The notes under the pieces: model-generated
What the model was told of the DNA's origin: nothing
Seen by the model: the letters and a program-made list of their open reading frames with translations, nothing else
The model's database searches: none
Shown: positions 34,765 to 42,822 of the stretch, one piece after another
Position numbering within the stretch: the stretch's first letter is position 1
How the letters are laid out: each line of letters begins with the position of its first letter
Program-made: the position numbers and the translations under genes
NCBI RefSeq assembly: GCF_900103195.1
Contig: NZ_FMWU01000010.1
Coordinates: 62,001 to 126,000 of the forward strand
From: Methylobacterium sp. UNC378MF
Lineage (GTDB): Bacteria; Pseudomonadota; Alphaproteobacteria; Rhizobiales; Beijerinckiaceae
Length of the DNA stretch: 64,000 bases
Direction: 5' to 3'

Positions 34765-36944
34765 CACGTCACCGTGTAGGCAACCTCGACCGAGCGCGGG
34801 CGCCCGAGCAGCCAGTTGGTGCCGGCCCCGTTCACGGCGTTGCCCGAGATCGCGTAGACCTTGTCGAACAGATTGTAGACCCGCACGGACAGGCGCGACT
34901 CCGCCGTGACCTGATGGTCCAGGACGAGGTTGACGAGGTTGTAGGCCGGGCGCCGCGCCGTGTTGCCGAAGTCGCTGTAGACCTGCCCGACATTCTGCAG
35001 CCCGACCCGCGCGGTCCAGTCGCGGGTGACGTCCCAGGTCAGCCAGAGGTTGGCCACGCGCTCCGGCACGTCGATCGGCTGGTTGCCGGCATACGAGATC
35101 GTGGCGCCGCTCACCGTCTGGTCGAACCGGTCGTACCGCGCGTGGAGGAGCGCGAGGTTGCCGTCGAGCCGCCAGCCGGGTGCGAACCGCCAGCCGACCG
35201 CCAGCTCGAACCCTTGGGAGGACTGGCTCCCCACCTGCGTGGACAGCGTCGGCTGGCCGGGGACCGCCGAGATCAGGTTGTCCTTGACGATCCGGTAGCC
35301 TGCGACGGTCCATTCCAGGGCGCCGTCAAAGGCCAGACCCTTGGCGCCGATCTCGACCTGATCCCCGGTCGCCAGCTTGAAGCCGGCCAGCGACTGCGAC
35401 AGCGTGATCAGGCTGTTCACCGGGTCGGTGGCGAAGCTGTACTGGGTGTAGAGCGCGCTGTCCGGCGTCGGGTTGTAGACGAGGCCGAACCGGTAACCCA
35501 GCGCCCGGTAGGTCTTCTCGAACCGCGATCCCGTCTGCAGATCCTCCCGGTTCAGCGTGGGCACGTCGAGGCGCACGCCGGTGAGGAACGAGAGCTTGTC
35601 CGACAGGAGCACTCGATCCTCGGCGAAGACCGAGGCCTGGCTCGTCTGCGTGGCGTAGGCCGGACGGGCACGCCCGTTCTGCGGGAAGAAGCCCGGATCG
35701 TAGCCGACGAGCGGCACGCTCGTGGTCTGGTCGAAGTAGAAGTTGTTGGTGTGGCGGAAGTCGATGTGATTGACGTCGAACCCGGCCACGAACTGGTTCG
35801 GCAGACCGAACAGGCTGCCCCGGAGGGTCGCGTCGAGCCGGTCCCCGACCTGTTCCTGGCTGTGGTAGATCTCCAGGTAGTCGCCCCGGTCCACCAGCCC
35901 GGTGCCGCGGTTGTAGGAATATTGCTCGACATCGAGCCAGTGGCGCCGGCTGGTCAGCCGGTACGCGGTGTTCCGGATCGTGACGTCGGCCGAGGGCGAC
36001 CACTCGGTCTTGAGCTGAGTCCAGTTGTCGGCCCAGGTAATCTTCGCGTCGCGGACATTGTAGTTGTTGAACCGGATCAGGTCCGGGATCCGGCCCTCGA
36101 CCAGCGGCGTGCCCCAGTAGCGGGCGGGCTCCTGGTAGCCGAGATCGTGGCTCAGGGTGAACGCGAGGTCGGCGCTCGGTCGGAACAGCAGTGCGGCGGA
36201 GACCGCGAGGTTGCGGAAATCGCCCTCCGGCCGGATCCAGCCGTCCGCGCGGTTGCCGCTGACGTTGAGGCGATACGCGAAGGTGTCGCCGAACTCCGCC
36301 TGTCCAATCGGCCCGCCGGAGTCGAAGGCGAGGCGTGCGACGCCGTCTGTGCCCACCACCGCGCGGGCGGCGTTGATCGGAACGAAGACCGGCTTCTTCG
36401 GGACCACGTTGATGACGCCGCCGATGGCGCCGTCGCCGTAGAGCACCGAGGACGGCCCGCGCAAAACCTCGATCCGCTCGACGTTCCACGTGTCGAACGG
36501 GAAGGTCACGGTGTTGGCGCCGACGTAGAAGCGCGTGCCGTCGTAGAGCTGCTGGATCGAGTTCGGCCCGGCGAAGCCGCGGGACGTGAATGCGCCGTTG
36601 CCGTTGCCGGGCGCCGCGATGGTGGTGATGCCTGTGGCGTCCTGGGTCACGGCCTCGGCGATCGTGTCCTGACCGCGCAGCCGCGCGGTCTCGCCCGACA
36701 CGATGTCGAGGCTGGCCGGCGTCTCCAGCGGCGTCAGGCCGAGGCGGCTTGCGGTCCGGTCGGAGGTGCGCAGGTTGAGGCCGTTCGGCGGCAGGCGGCT
36801 CGGGTCGCCGCCCGCGCCCGCGACGGATAGTTCATCCAGGGTGACGGCCTCCTGGGCAGCGGTCGGACCGGCGAGGAACGCCAGCAGCACGCCGTAGAGC
36901 GGGGCCCGCCCGCCGAGGCGGGAGCGATGGGTCTGTGGAGACAT
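34761..36944 (-). CDS. TonB-dependent siderophore-type receptor
   Basis: A 727-aa receptor of the FhuE/FpvA-like siderophore class: plug motifs LETPASLDIVSGETARLRG, TSRGFAGPNSIQQLYDGTRF, VERIEVLRGPSSVLYGDGAIGGVINVVPKKP, and a C-terminal strand ending in Trp (SVEVAYTVTW). The plug has the RGPSSVLYG block typical of this family rather than BtuB. It forms an operon with the PepSY gene. Two control elements lie upstream: a perfect palindrome 49-71 bases before the ATG and a cobalamin riboswitch about 290 bases before it. Siderophore uptake fits the protein; cobalamin-complex uptake would fit the riboswitch. Confidence 0.88.
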   Translation of the reverse strand: MSPQTHRSRLGGRAPLYGVLLAFLAGPTAAQEAVTLDELSVAGAGGDPSRLPPNGLNLRTSDRTASRLGLTPLETPASLDIVSGETARLRGQDTIAEAVTQDATGITTIAAPGNGNGAFTSRGFAGPNSIQQLYDGTRFYVGANTVTFPFDTWNVERIEVLRGPSSVLYGDGAIGGVINVVPKKPVFVPINAARAVVGTDGVARLAFDSGGPIGQAEFGDTFAYRLNVSGNRADGWIRPEGDFRNLAVSAALLFRPSADLAFTLSHDLGYQEPARYWGTPLVEGRIPDLIRFNNYNVRDAKITWADNWTQLKTEWSPSADVTIRNTAYRLTSRRHWLDVEQYSYNRGTGLVDRGDYLEIYHSQEQVGDRLDATLRGSLFGLPNQFVAGFDVNHIDFRHTNNFYFDQTTSVPLVGYDPGFFPQNGRARPAYATQTSQASVFAEDRVLLSDKLSFLTGVRLDVPTLNREDLQTGSRFEKTYRALGYRFGLVYNPTPDSALYTQYSFATDPVNSLITLSQSLAGFKLATGDQVEIGAKGLAFDGALEWTVAGYRIVKDNLISAVPGQPTLSTQVGSQSSQGFELAVGWRFAPGWRLDGNLALLHARYDRFDQTVSGATISYAGNQPIDVPERVANLWLTWDVTRDWTARVGLQNVGQVYSDFGNTARRPAYNLVNLVLDHQVTAESRLSVRVYNLFDKVYAISGNAVNGAGTNWLLGRPRSVEVAYTVTW

Positions 36945-36992
36945 GGGAGAAGCGGTCCCTGCACGGCGCGCGCCGGCCCCCGCGTCCTAACT

Positions 36993-37015
36993 GCATTGTA
37001 ATAACATTACAATGC
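36993..37015 (-). promoter_or_regulatory. Perfect 23-bp palindrome, candidate Zur/Fur-family operator
   Basis: Arms GCATTGTAAT (36993-37002) and ATTACAATGC (37006-37015) are perfectly complementary around a 3-base centre. The core TGTAAT/ATTACA symmetry and 23-bp size are typical of Fur-superfamily operators, with the nearest resemblance to alphaproteobacterial Zur boxes. It lies 49-71 bases upstream of the siderophore-type receptor, between it and the riboswitch, and is very AT-rich for this genome. The regulator gene is not in the window. Confidence 0.6.
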
Positions 37016-37235
37016 CCGCTGTCCGAAGGCCTCAGCCTGCTCGGGCGCGCGACGGCGTCCCGGTGCAGGAATCGGTGGGCTTGAGACGGAGGGGACAGGC
37101 ATGGGGAACGACGTCGCGGGCGCGCTTGCTGTGGCACGTCACCGCGAACGAGGCCTCGGCGACCGCCTCCCCTCGGGACTGGCGGCGCCTCGACACCCGC
37201 CAGGACACCCCGCCCGGCGCGTTTCGCGTGTGACC

Positions 37236-37410
37236 ACGGCTGACGGCAGGTCTCCTGGCTCGCGGGTCGCCGCCCTCGCACCGTCTTCCCGGGGTGACCC
37301 AGTGACGTGGTGGTGAAGGGCTCGCCGCTTACAGTTGCGGGGGCAGCCGCGGCTTCGGGGCGAACCCCTCATCGCGTTCCCTTTTGATCCCCGAGGGGAA
37401 CCGTCGAGGC
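37236..37410 (-). ncRNA. Cobalamin (B12) riboswitch
   Basis: On the minus strand all conserved blocks occur in order: GACGGTTCCCCTCGGGGAT, then AAAAGGGAACGCGATG, then GCCCCCGCAACTGTAAGC, then CACTGGGTCACCCCGGGAAG, and finally the B12 box GAGCCAGGAGACCTGCC (37261-37245). It is a standard adenosylcobalamin-class aptamer. The next gene downstream on this strand is the TonB receptor, whose start is about 290 bases away; no cob or btu gene follows directly. The 36945-37235 stretch holds only the palindrome and no convincing gene. Confidence 0.92.
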
Positions 37411-37525
37411 AGAGCTTGGCCGTAGTGTGACCGGGCGTCAACCGTGTGTCTGGTCGTTGCCGTGGATCGACGCGCGGCGCGCCGACCCGTTGCGGCTTTG
37501 CCGACGACGGGTTAGCCGATGCGAA

Positions 37526-37994
37526 ATGACCGTCTGGCGGCCCCCCTGCGGAAATTCGCGTCAAGGCGCTGGGCCTGCCCAGGCGCGGCAACAGCCTGCT
37601 GGTCGCCGAGGTCCGTGCGGATGACGGGCGGCTGAAGGGCGTCCGACCCCTCGGTGGCAGCGTCGCGTTCGGCGAGAGTGCCGAGGACGCCCTGATCCGC
37701 GAGTTCGAGGAGGAGCTCGGCGTCACCGTCTCGGTGCTCGGCGGACCACGCGTCATGGAGAACATCTTCACGCACGAGGGGCAGGTCGGGCACGAGGTGC
37801 TGTTTCTGTTCCCGGTCGCCCTGCCGCCCGGTCGGTTCGACGGGCAGGAGCGCTTCGACTTCCACGAGGATTGCGGCACCGCCTGCGTGGCGCGGTGGTG
37901 CGATCTGGACGGGCTCGACGTGCCGGGCGGCCCGGATCTCTTCCCCGCCGGCCTGAAGGCCCGGCTCCGCGACGCGTGGGACGCGCAGCCTTGA
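37526..37994 (+). pseudogene. NUDIX hydrolase, frameshifted at a C6 run
   Basis: ATG 37526 opens MTVWRPP in one frame, and from 37545 the conserved body continues in another: EIRVKALGLPRRGNSLLVAEV, the NUDIX box GGSVAFGESAEDALIREFEEELGV, and VMENIFTHEGQVGHEVLFLF, ending at 37994. Removing one C from the six at 37541-37546 joins the two parts perfectly as MTVWRPPAEIRVKALG. The body is otherwise intact. So this is a very recent +1 frameshift, a slippage-prone start, or a sequencing error. NUDIX enzymes hydrolyse nucleoside-diphosphate derivatives; the substrate is unknown. Confidence 0.8.
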
Positions 37995-38136
37995 CGGACG
38001 GAACCGGCCCGGCGCCTTTGCCGCTCGGCGCCGGCGATGCTACAGCCGGGCAATCCCATCGGTCCGGACGTCCGCGACGCCGCGGCCCATGCGCCCGGAC
38101 GCTCCGTCCGACGCGAAGACGGGTGCCGGCGGAAGC

Positions 38137-39531
38137 ATGACGACACGACCTCCCAAAAGCGGCGGGCCGAAGGGGCGCAAGCCTCAGGCCGGCAAGTTCC
38201 AGGCTGGCAGACCCCCGGCCGGCAAGTTCCAGGCCGACGGCCGTGCTCGCACGGGCCCGCGCACCAGCGCCCGCGACGCCGCCGAGCGCGCGGCGCGCAA
38301 TCGCGGCGACGACGCCGGCGCGCGCGATCCCTGGGGAGGGCAGGTCGCCGCGGCCCCCGCGCCGGCTCGGCCCCCGAAGCCGCGCCGCGACGCCGCCGCA
38401 CCGCGGGGTCCCGCGGTGGCCAAGCCCGGCAGCCGGCCTCCGGCCAAGCGCGCGGCGGCCCCAGCTCCTGCTCCCGCCCCCGCTCCCGGTCCGACCCGGC
38501 GCGAGCAGCGCGCCGCCGCCTCGGCGACCCTCGCCTCCGGCGTGCAGACCCTGACGGTCGAGCCGGACGAGGCCGGGATGCGGATCGACCGCTTCCTCAC
38601 CGCCCGCTTCCCGCTTCTGCCCTTCACCCGCGTGCAGACCATCGTGCGCAAGGGCGAATTGCGGGTCGACGGCAAGCGCGCCAAGCCGAACGACCGGCTG
38701 GAGCCGGGCATGAGCGTGCGCGTGCCGCCGCTGCGCCTCGACCAGCCCACCGAGCGCCCGCGCAGCGCCGCCCGCGAGCAGGATGACGCCGAATTCATCC
38801 GCTCGCTGATCCTCTACGAGGATGCCGACATGATGATCCTCAACAAGCCCTTCGGCCTCGCGGTCCAGGGCGGCTCGGGGACGGTCCGGCACGTGGACGG
38901 CCTGCTCGCCGCCCTCACGGGTCCGGACGGCCAGAAGCCGCGCCTCGTCCACCGGCTCGACAAGGATACGGCCGGCTGCCTGATCGTTGCCAAGACCCGT
39001 CTCGCCGCCGCGACGCTGGCCAAGAGCTTCCGCTCGCGGGCGGCCCGGAAGATCTACTGGGCGCTCACCGCGGGCGTGCCGCGGGTCCGGCAGGGGCGCG
39101 TCTCGACCTACCTCGCCAAGGAGGAGCCCACCGACGCCGACGCGCGGATGCGGGTCGCCAAGCACGGCGACGAGGGCGCGAGCCACGCACTGACCTACTA
39201 CGCGATGGTCGATCAGGCCGCGCAGAAGCTGTCCTGGCTGTCGTTCAAGCCGGTCACCGGCCGCACGCACCAGCTGCGCGCCCATGCGGCCCATATCGGC
39301 CACCCGATCGTGGGCGATCCGAAATACTTCTCGGTGGAGAACTGGGAGCTGCCGGGCGGCATCCAGAACCGCCTCCACCTGCTCGCCCGGCGGATCGTCA
39401 TCCCGCATCCGCGCACCGGCAAGCCGGTGGACGTGAGCGCGCCGCTCCCGCCCCACATGGCCCAGAGCTGGAATCTCCTGGGCTTCGACGCCGCCCGCTA
39501 CGACCCGATCGTCGAGGCCCCGGAGGCCTGA
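38137..39531 (+). CDS. RluC/RluD-family pseudouridine synthase with long N-terminal extension
   Basis: A 464-aa enzyme. The first 140 residues are a basic Pro/Ala/Lys-rich tail with a repeated AGKFQA unit (18-base DNA repeat at 38187 and 38217). Then come an S4 RNA-binding domain (MRIDRFLTARFPLLPFTRVQ, KGELRVDGKRAKP) and the catalytic domain with HRLDKDTAGCL, which carries the catalytic Asp. It converts uridines to pseudouridine in 23S rRNA in known relatives. Together with the HAD and ATP12 genes downstream it follows a conserved alphaproteobacterial order. Confidence 0.92.
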   Translation: MTTRPPKSGGPKGRKPQAGKFQAGRPPAGKFQADGRARTGPRTSARDAAERAARNRGDDAGARDPWGGQVAAAPAPARPPKPRRDAAAPRGPAVAKPGSRPPAKRAAAPAPAPAPAPGPTRREQRAAASATLASGVQTLTVEPDEAGMRIDRFLTARFPLLPFTRVQTIVRKGELRVDGKRAKPNDRLEPGMSVRVPPLRLDQPTERPRSAAREQDDAEFIRSLILYEDADMMILNKPFGLAVQGGSGTVRHVDGLLAALTGPDGQKPRLVHRLDKDTAGCLIVAKTRLAAATLAKSFRSRAARKIYWALTAGVPRVRQGRVSTYLAKEEPTDADARMRVAKHGDEGASHALTYYAMVDQAAQKLSWLSFKPVTGRTHQLRAHAAHIGHPIVGDPKYFSVENWELPGGIQNRLHLLARRIVIPHPRTGKPVDVSAPLPPHMAQSWNLLGFDAARYDPIVEAPEA

Positions 39532-40229
39532 GCCCGCAGCCAGGGCACGATCGCGTCGGCCAGCGCATGCGGGGCTTCCAGCGGCAGCATGTGGCCAGAC
39601 CCGTTGATCACCGTCAGCGCCGCGCCCGGGATGCCGTCGCGAAGCTCCTGCGCCTCGTCGAGGCTGCGCAAGGCGTCCTGAGCTGCCGCCACGACCAGGG
39701 TCGGGCAGCCGATCGCGCCGAGGCTGTCGCCGTCGGATTCGCGGGCCTGCCCGGCTTGGCGCAGGAAGACGGGTCCGCCGAGCCGGTCGCCCATCTGCCG
39801 AATGCGCGCGACCAGAGCGGTGTCGCCGGCCCGGCCCGGATGCACCGACTGGAGGATCGCGCCCCGGCTGAGGCCCCTGTAGCCCTGCTGGCGGATATGG
39901 GCGATCGCGGCCGCCTTCCGGCGCGCCTGGGCTTGCGTGTCGGCCCGCGACGAGGTGGCGACGAGGACGAGCGCCTGCACCCGTTCGGGCACGAGCCGCG
40001 CGACCGCGCGGGCGACATAGCCGCCCATCGAGAAGCCGATGAGACCGAATCGCGCAGGAGCCGCCGCCGCCACCCTGCCCGCCATGGCGGGAATGGTGGC
40101 ATCCTGGCTCAGATCGCCGTGCGTCAGCGGCCCGACCTGCGCGAGGCGCTCGGCCATGTCTGACCAGAGGTCGGCATCGGTCATGAAGCCGGGCAGCAGC
40201 ACGAGGTCCATCGCCGGATCGTCCTTCAT
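39498..40229 (-). CDS. Alpha/beta-fold hydrolase
   Basis: A 243-aa protein with oxyanion-side LVLLPGFMTDADLW, nucleophile elbow GFSMGGYVARA (Ser between two Gly-x pairs), a C-terminal acid in AAQDALRSLDEA and His in GSGHMLPLEAP. No signal peptide. It converges with and overlaps the RluC gene by 34 bases. Substrate unknown; resembles MenH/BioH-like small-molecule esterases. Start at ATG 40229, with 40211 possible. Confidence 0.85.
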   Translation of the reverse strand: MKDDPAMDLVLLPGFMTDADLWSDMAERLAQVGPLTHGDLSQDATIPAMAGRVAAAAPARFGLIGFSMGGYVARAVARLVPERVQALVLVATSSRADTQAQARRKAAAIAHIRQQGYRGLSRGAILQSVHPGRAGDTALVARIRQMGDRLGGPVFLRQAGQARESDGDSLGAIGCPTLVVAAAQDALRSLDEAQELRDGIPGAALTVINGSGHMLPLEAPHALADAIVPWLRAQASGASTIGS

Positions 40230-40408
40230 ACCTTCGGATCGCCTCCGCGAGCCCCGCCGCGCCGCAGCCTCTTCCGTGGAAGGTGGCACACCCTCCGAGA
40301 CTCCTGTGTGGCGCATGCCTTGGCAATCGGCTGCGCCGCCTCATATGCTGCCCCGCGCCCCGCACATCCGCGGCGGGGCCTGTTTCCGGCGGTTCGAGAC
40401 CCTGACAC

Positions 40409-40789
40409 ATGAAGCTCGCGACGCTGGCCTGCCTCGCCGCCCTGTGCCTTACCGGGCCGATCGTGCACGCTGCACCGGGCGAGGCAGCCAAGCCGGCGCC
40501 GGCGGCCAACGGCGTGCATCCGGCCGAGGCGGCGCCGCCGCATTCGGCCGCGACGCCCGGGGCGAGCGCGGCGCCCGCGCAGGCGGGTCCGCGTCCGGCC
40601 AACAGCGCCCGCGCGGAGCGCCGGCGGCGATCTTACGCGGCCTGCAACCGCGCCTCGCATCAGCGCGGCCTGCGCGGCGGCAAGCGCCGCCGGTTCCTGA
40701 TCCGCTGCCGCCTCGGCTACGAACGGACCCGTGTTCCCGGCGGGCAGCCGGCAGCCGCGGCGCCGGCACAGCCGGGCCGGAAGCCGTGA
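40409..40789 (+). CDS. Hypothetical exported basic protein, 126 aa
   Basis: A signal peptide (MKLATLACLAALCLTGPIVHA) is followed by an Ala/Pro-rich linker of about 45 residues and a basic C-terminal segment with two cysteines (RSYAACNRASHQRGLRGG, LIRCRLGYERTR). The two Cys are about 26 residues apart and could form a disulfide in the periplasm. I do not recognise a family. It lies between a divergent hydrolase and a downstream HAD gene. Confidence 0.65.
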   Translation: MKLATLACLAALCLTGPIVHAAPGEAAKPAPAANGVHPAEAAPPHSAATPGASAAPAQAGPRPANSARAERRRRSYAACNRASHQRGLRGGKRRRFLIRCRLGYERTRVPGGQPAAAAPAQPGRKP

Positions 40790-40847
40790 CGGTGGCCGAT
40801 ATTTCCCGCTTCGCGCCGTCGGGGCGGCCTTTCGCGCGTCGCCGGCG

Positions 40848-41513
40848 ATGAAACTCGTCGTCTTCGATGTCGATGGCACCCTCGTCGACAGTCAGCACCT
40901 GATCGTGGCGGCCCAGGAAGTGGCCTTCGCCGAGAACGGTCTGCCGGCTCCGGGGCGGCGCGAGGCCCTGTCCGTGGTGGGTCTGTCACTGCCGCAGGCT
41001 TTCCGACGTCTGGTCGGCGAGGACGGCCCGGTTGCGGAACTCTCGGAGAGCTACAAGCAGGCCTACAACCGCCTGCGGCTCGACCCGGCTCACGAGGAGC
41101 CCCTGTTCCCCGGTATGGCCGACCTGCTGGCCCGGCTGCATGACCGTTCGGACGTGCTGATCGGCCTCGCCACGGGGAAGTCGCGACGCGGGGTTGATCG
41201 GCTGATCGCGCATTATGGCTGGGCGGACTGGTTCGCCACCACTCAGAGCGCCGACGACGCGCCGTCCAAGCCGGATCCGACCATGCTGCAGCAGGCGATC
41301 AGCGAGGCCGGCTGCGAGCCCGGGACCACCGTGATGGTCGGTGACACCACGTTCGACATCGCCATGGGCGTGGCGGCCGGCGCCACGGCCATCGGGGTTG
41401 CCTGGGGCTACCATCCTCCGGATGCGCTCTACGAGGCCGGCGCGGTGACGGTTGTCCCGAGTGCCGCGGCGCTGGAGGCGCTGCTTCTCGGGGGGCTCGC
41501 AACGGGCGCCTGA
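40848..41513 (+). CDS. HAD-superfamily hydrolase (phosphoglycolate phosphatase-like)
   Basis: A 221-aa HAD-IA enzyme: FDVDGTLVDS with catalytic Asp7 and Asp9, IGLATGKSRRG (motif II), and VMVGDTTFDIAMGVAAGA (motif IV). A four-helix cap lies between, as in Gph/PGMB phosphatases. Substrate unknown. It is followed by the ATP12 gene after 46 bases, the usual order in Rhizobiales. Confidence 0.92.
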   Translation: MKLVVFDVDGTLVDSQHLIVAAQEVAFAENGLPAPGRREALSVVGLSLPQAFRRLVGEDGPVAELSESYKQAYNRLRLDPAHEEPLFPGMADLLARLHDRSDVLIGLATGKSRRGVDRLIAHYGWADWFATTQSADDAPSKPDPTMLQQAISEAGCEPGTTVMVGDTTFDIAMGVAAGATAIGVAWGYHPPDALYEAGAVTVVPSAAALEALLLGGLATGA

Positions 41514-41559
41514 TCGCGAAAGGCTCGCGCGCCGGGCCGGAAGCGCCTATCTCGCGTCC

Positions 41560-42351
41560 ATGAGCGATCAGACGACAGACTGGCTCGGCGAACCGAGCGA
41601 TGGAGAGCGGCCGGATCCGGTGCGGGCAGCGCGCGGCCACGCCAAGCCGGCCCTGCCCCGGCGCTTCTACACAGAGGCCGGCTTCTCCGAGGACGCCGAC
41701 GGATTTCGGCTGACCCTGGACGGACGTCCGGCCAACACACCCGCGCGGAACCCGCTGCAGCTCCCGAGTCGGACCCTGGCCGAGCGCGTCGCGGCGGAAT
41801 GGGCGACCCAGGAGGCCGTGATCGATCCGGCGCGGATGCCCCTGACCCGGCTCGCCAACACGGCGATCGACGGGGTCACGCCCCGCATGGCCGCCGTCGC
41901 AGCCGATCTCTGTGCCTATGCGGGCACCGATCTCCTGGCCTATCGCGCCGGAGATCCGGATCGCCTCGTGGCGGCGCAGGCGGCGGCCTGGGATCCCATC
42001 CTCGCCTGGGCTCGGGATGAGTTCGGCGCGCGGGTGATCCTTAGTGAGGGTGTCATGCATGTCGCGCAGCCGGCCGACACGATCCAGGCTCTGTCCGCGG
42101 CGGTGACTGGGGTCACCGACCCGTTCCAGCTCACCGGCCTGCACACACTTACGACGCTGACCGGCTCACTGTTGATCGCGCTGGCGGTGCTTCGGGGGCG
42201 CCTGACGCCGGCGGAGGCCTGGGCCGCGGCCCATGTCGACGAGACCTTCCAGGCCGCTGTCTGGGGGCGCGACGCCGAGGCGGAAGCCCGCCTCGAGACG
42301 CGTCGGACGGAGTTCGAGGCGGCTGCCGCGTTCGTCGGTGCCGGCGGCTGA
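41560..42351 (+). CDS. ATP12-family F1-ATPase assembly chaperone
   Basis: The 263-aa product matches ATP12: RRFYTEAGFSEDADGFRLTLDGRP at the N-terminus, AEWATQEAVIDPARMPLTRLANTAIDGV, YAGTDLLAYRA and HTLTTLTGSLLIALAV. ATP12 binds the F1 alpha subunit during assembly in mitochondria and alphaproteobacteria. It is a good marker that this is an alphaproteobacterium. Confidence 0.93.
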   Translation: MSDQTTDWLGEPSDGERPDPVRAARGHAKPALPRRFYTEAGFSEDADGFRLTLDGRPANTPARNPLQLPSRTLAERVAAEWATQEAVIDPARMPLTRLANTAIDGVTPRMAAVAADLCAYAGTDLLAYRAGDPDRLVAAQAAAWDPILAWARDEFGARVILSEGVMHVAQPADTIQALSAAVTGVTDPFQLTGLHTLTTLTGSLLIALAVLRGRLTPAEAWAAAHVDETFQAAVWGRDAEAEARLETRRTEFEAAAAFVGAGG

Positions 42352-42474
42352 TGCCAAGCCCCTGTCCCGGGGCCGTCGCGCAGATGCAATTGCGCAACAA
42401 TCCCGCATTCGCGGCGCTCAACCTGGGTCGGCGGCTGACAAGGACCGAACACTGTTTTAATCTCAGCACAGATT

Positions 42475-42810
42475 GTGTTCGAGTCGACGATGCGTGCCGA
42501 CCAGACTGCCGGATGTAGGTTCGAAGACGAACTTGCTAGTTTGATAGCGTCGATGCAGTCTTCCCGGGATATCGGCAAGCGATACGCGCTCTTCGACGCT
42601 CTTTCGAACCTCGAACGTCGAGCTCAGTGTGCCGGCGCGCCCGACTCGACCTTGCGCAAGATTGCCGAGATCCGCTTCCTGACGGGTATCCTGCGTGAGG
42701 CGGTGCGTCCGTTCCCGATCGCGCCCCTGCGGACGGTGCTGCGCGCGCGTGAACGGGTCGACACGATGCGCGTCTCCCCCGCCGAGGCTGCGGATCTCGA
42801 CGTCCTCTGA
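42475..42810 (+). CDS. Hypothetical protein, 111 aa
   Basis: The frame opens with GTG 42475 and has an ATG at 42490 that may be the true start. The product is helical and soluble (DELASLIASMQSSRDIGKRYALFDALSNLERR, TLRKIAEIRFLTGILREAVRPF). No signal, no metal motif, family unknown. An AT-richer stretch, CTGTTTTAATCTC, just upstream may hold its promoter. It is convergent with the glutathione peroxidase gene. Confidence 0.6.
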   Translation: MFESTMRADQTAGCRFEDELASLIASMQSSRDIGKRYALFDALSNLERRAQCAGAPDSTLRKIAEIRFLTGILREAVRPFPIAPLRTVLRARERVDTMRVSPAEAADLDVL

Positions 42811-42822
42811 CGGCGGCGTGGC

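Noticed and set aside
37012..37233. Open frame of 73 codons between receptor and riboswitch
   Set aside because: No ribosome site, Arg-rich composition, and it overlaps the palindrome; probably non-coding leader.
37768..40602. A 944-codon open frame antisense to the RluC gene and overlapping the hydrolase gene
   Set aside because: Opposite-strand artefact of GC-rich coding DNA; residue composition is non-protein-like and it crosses several independently supported genes.
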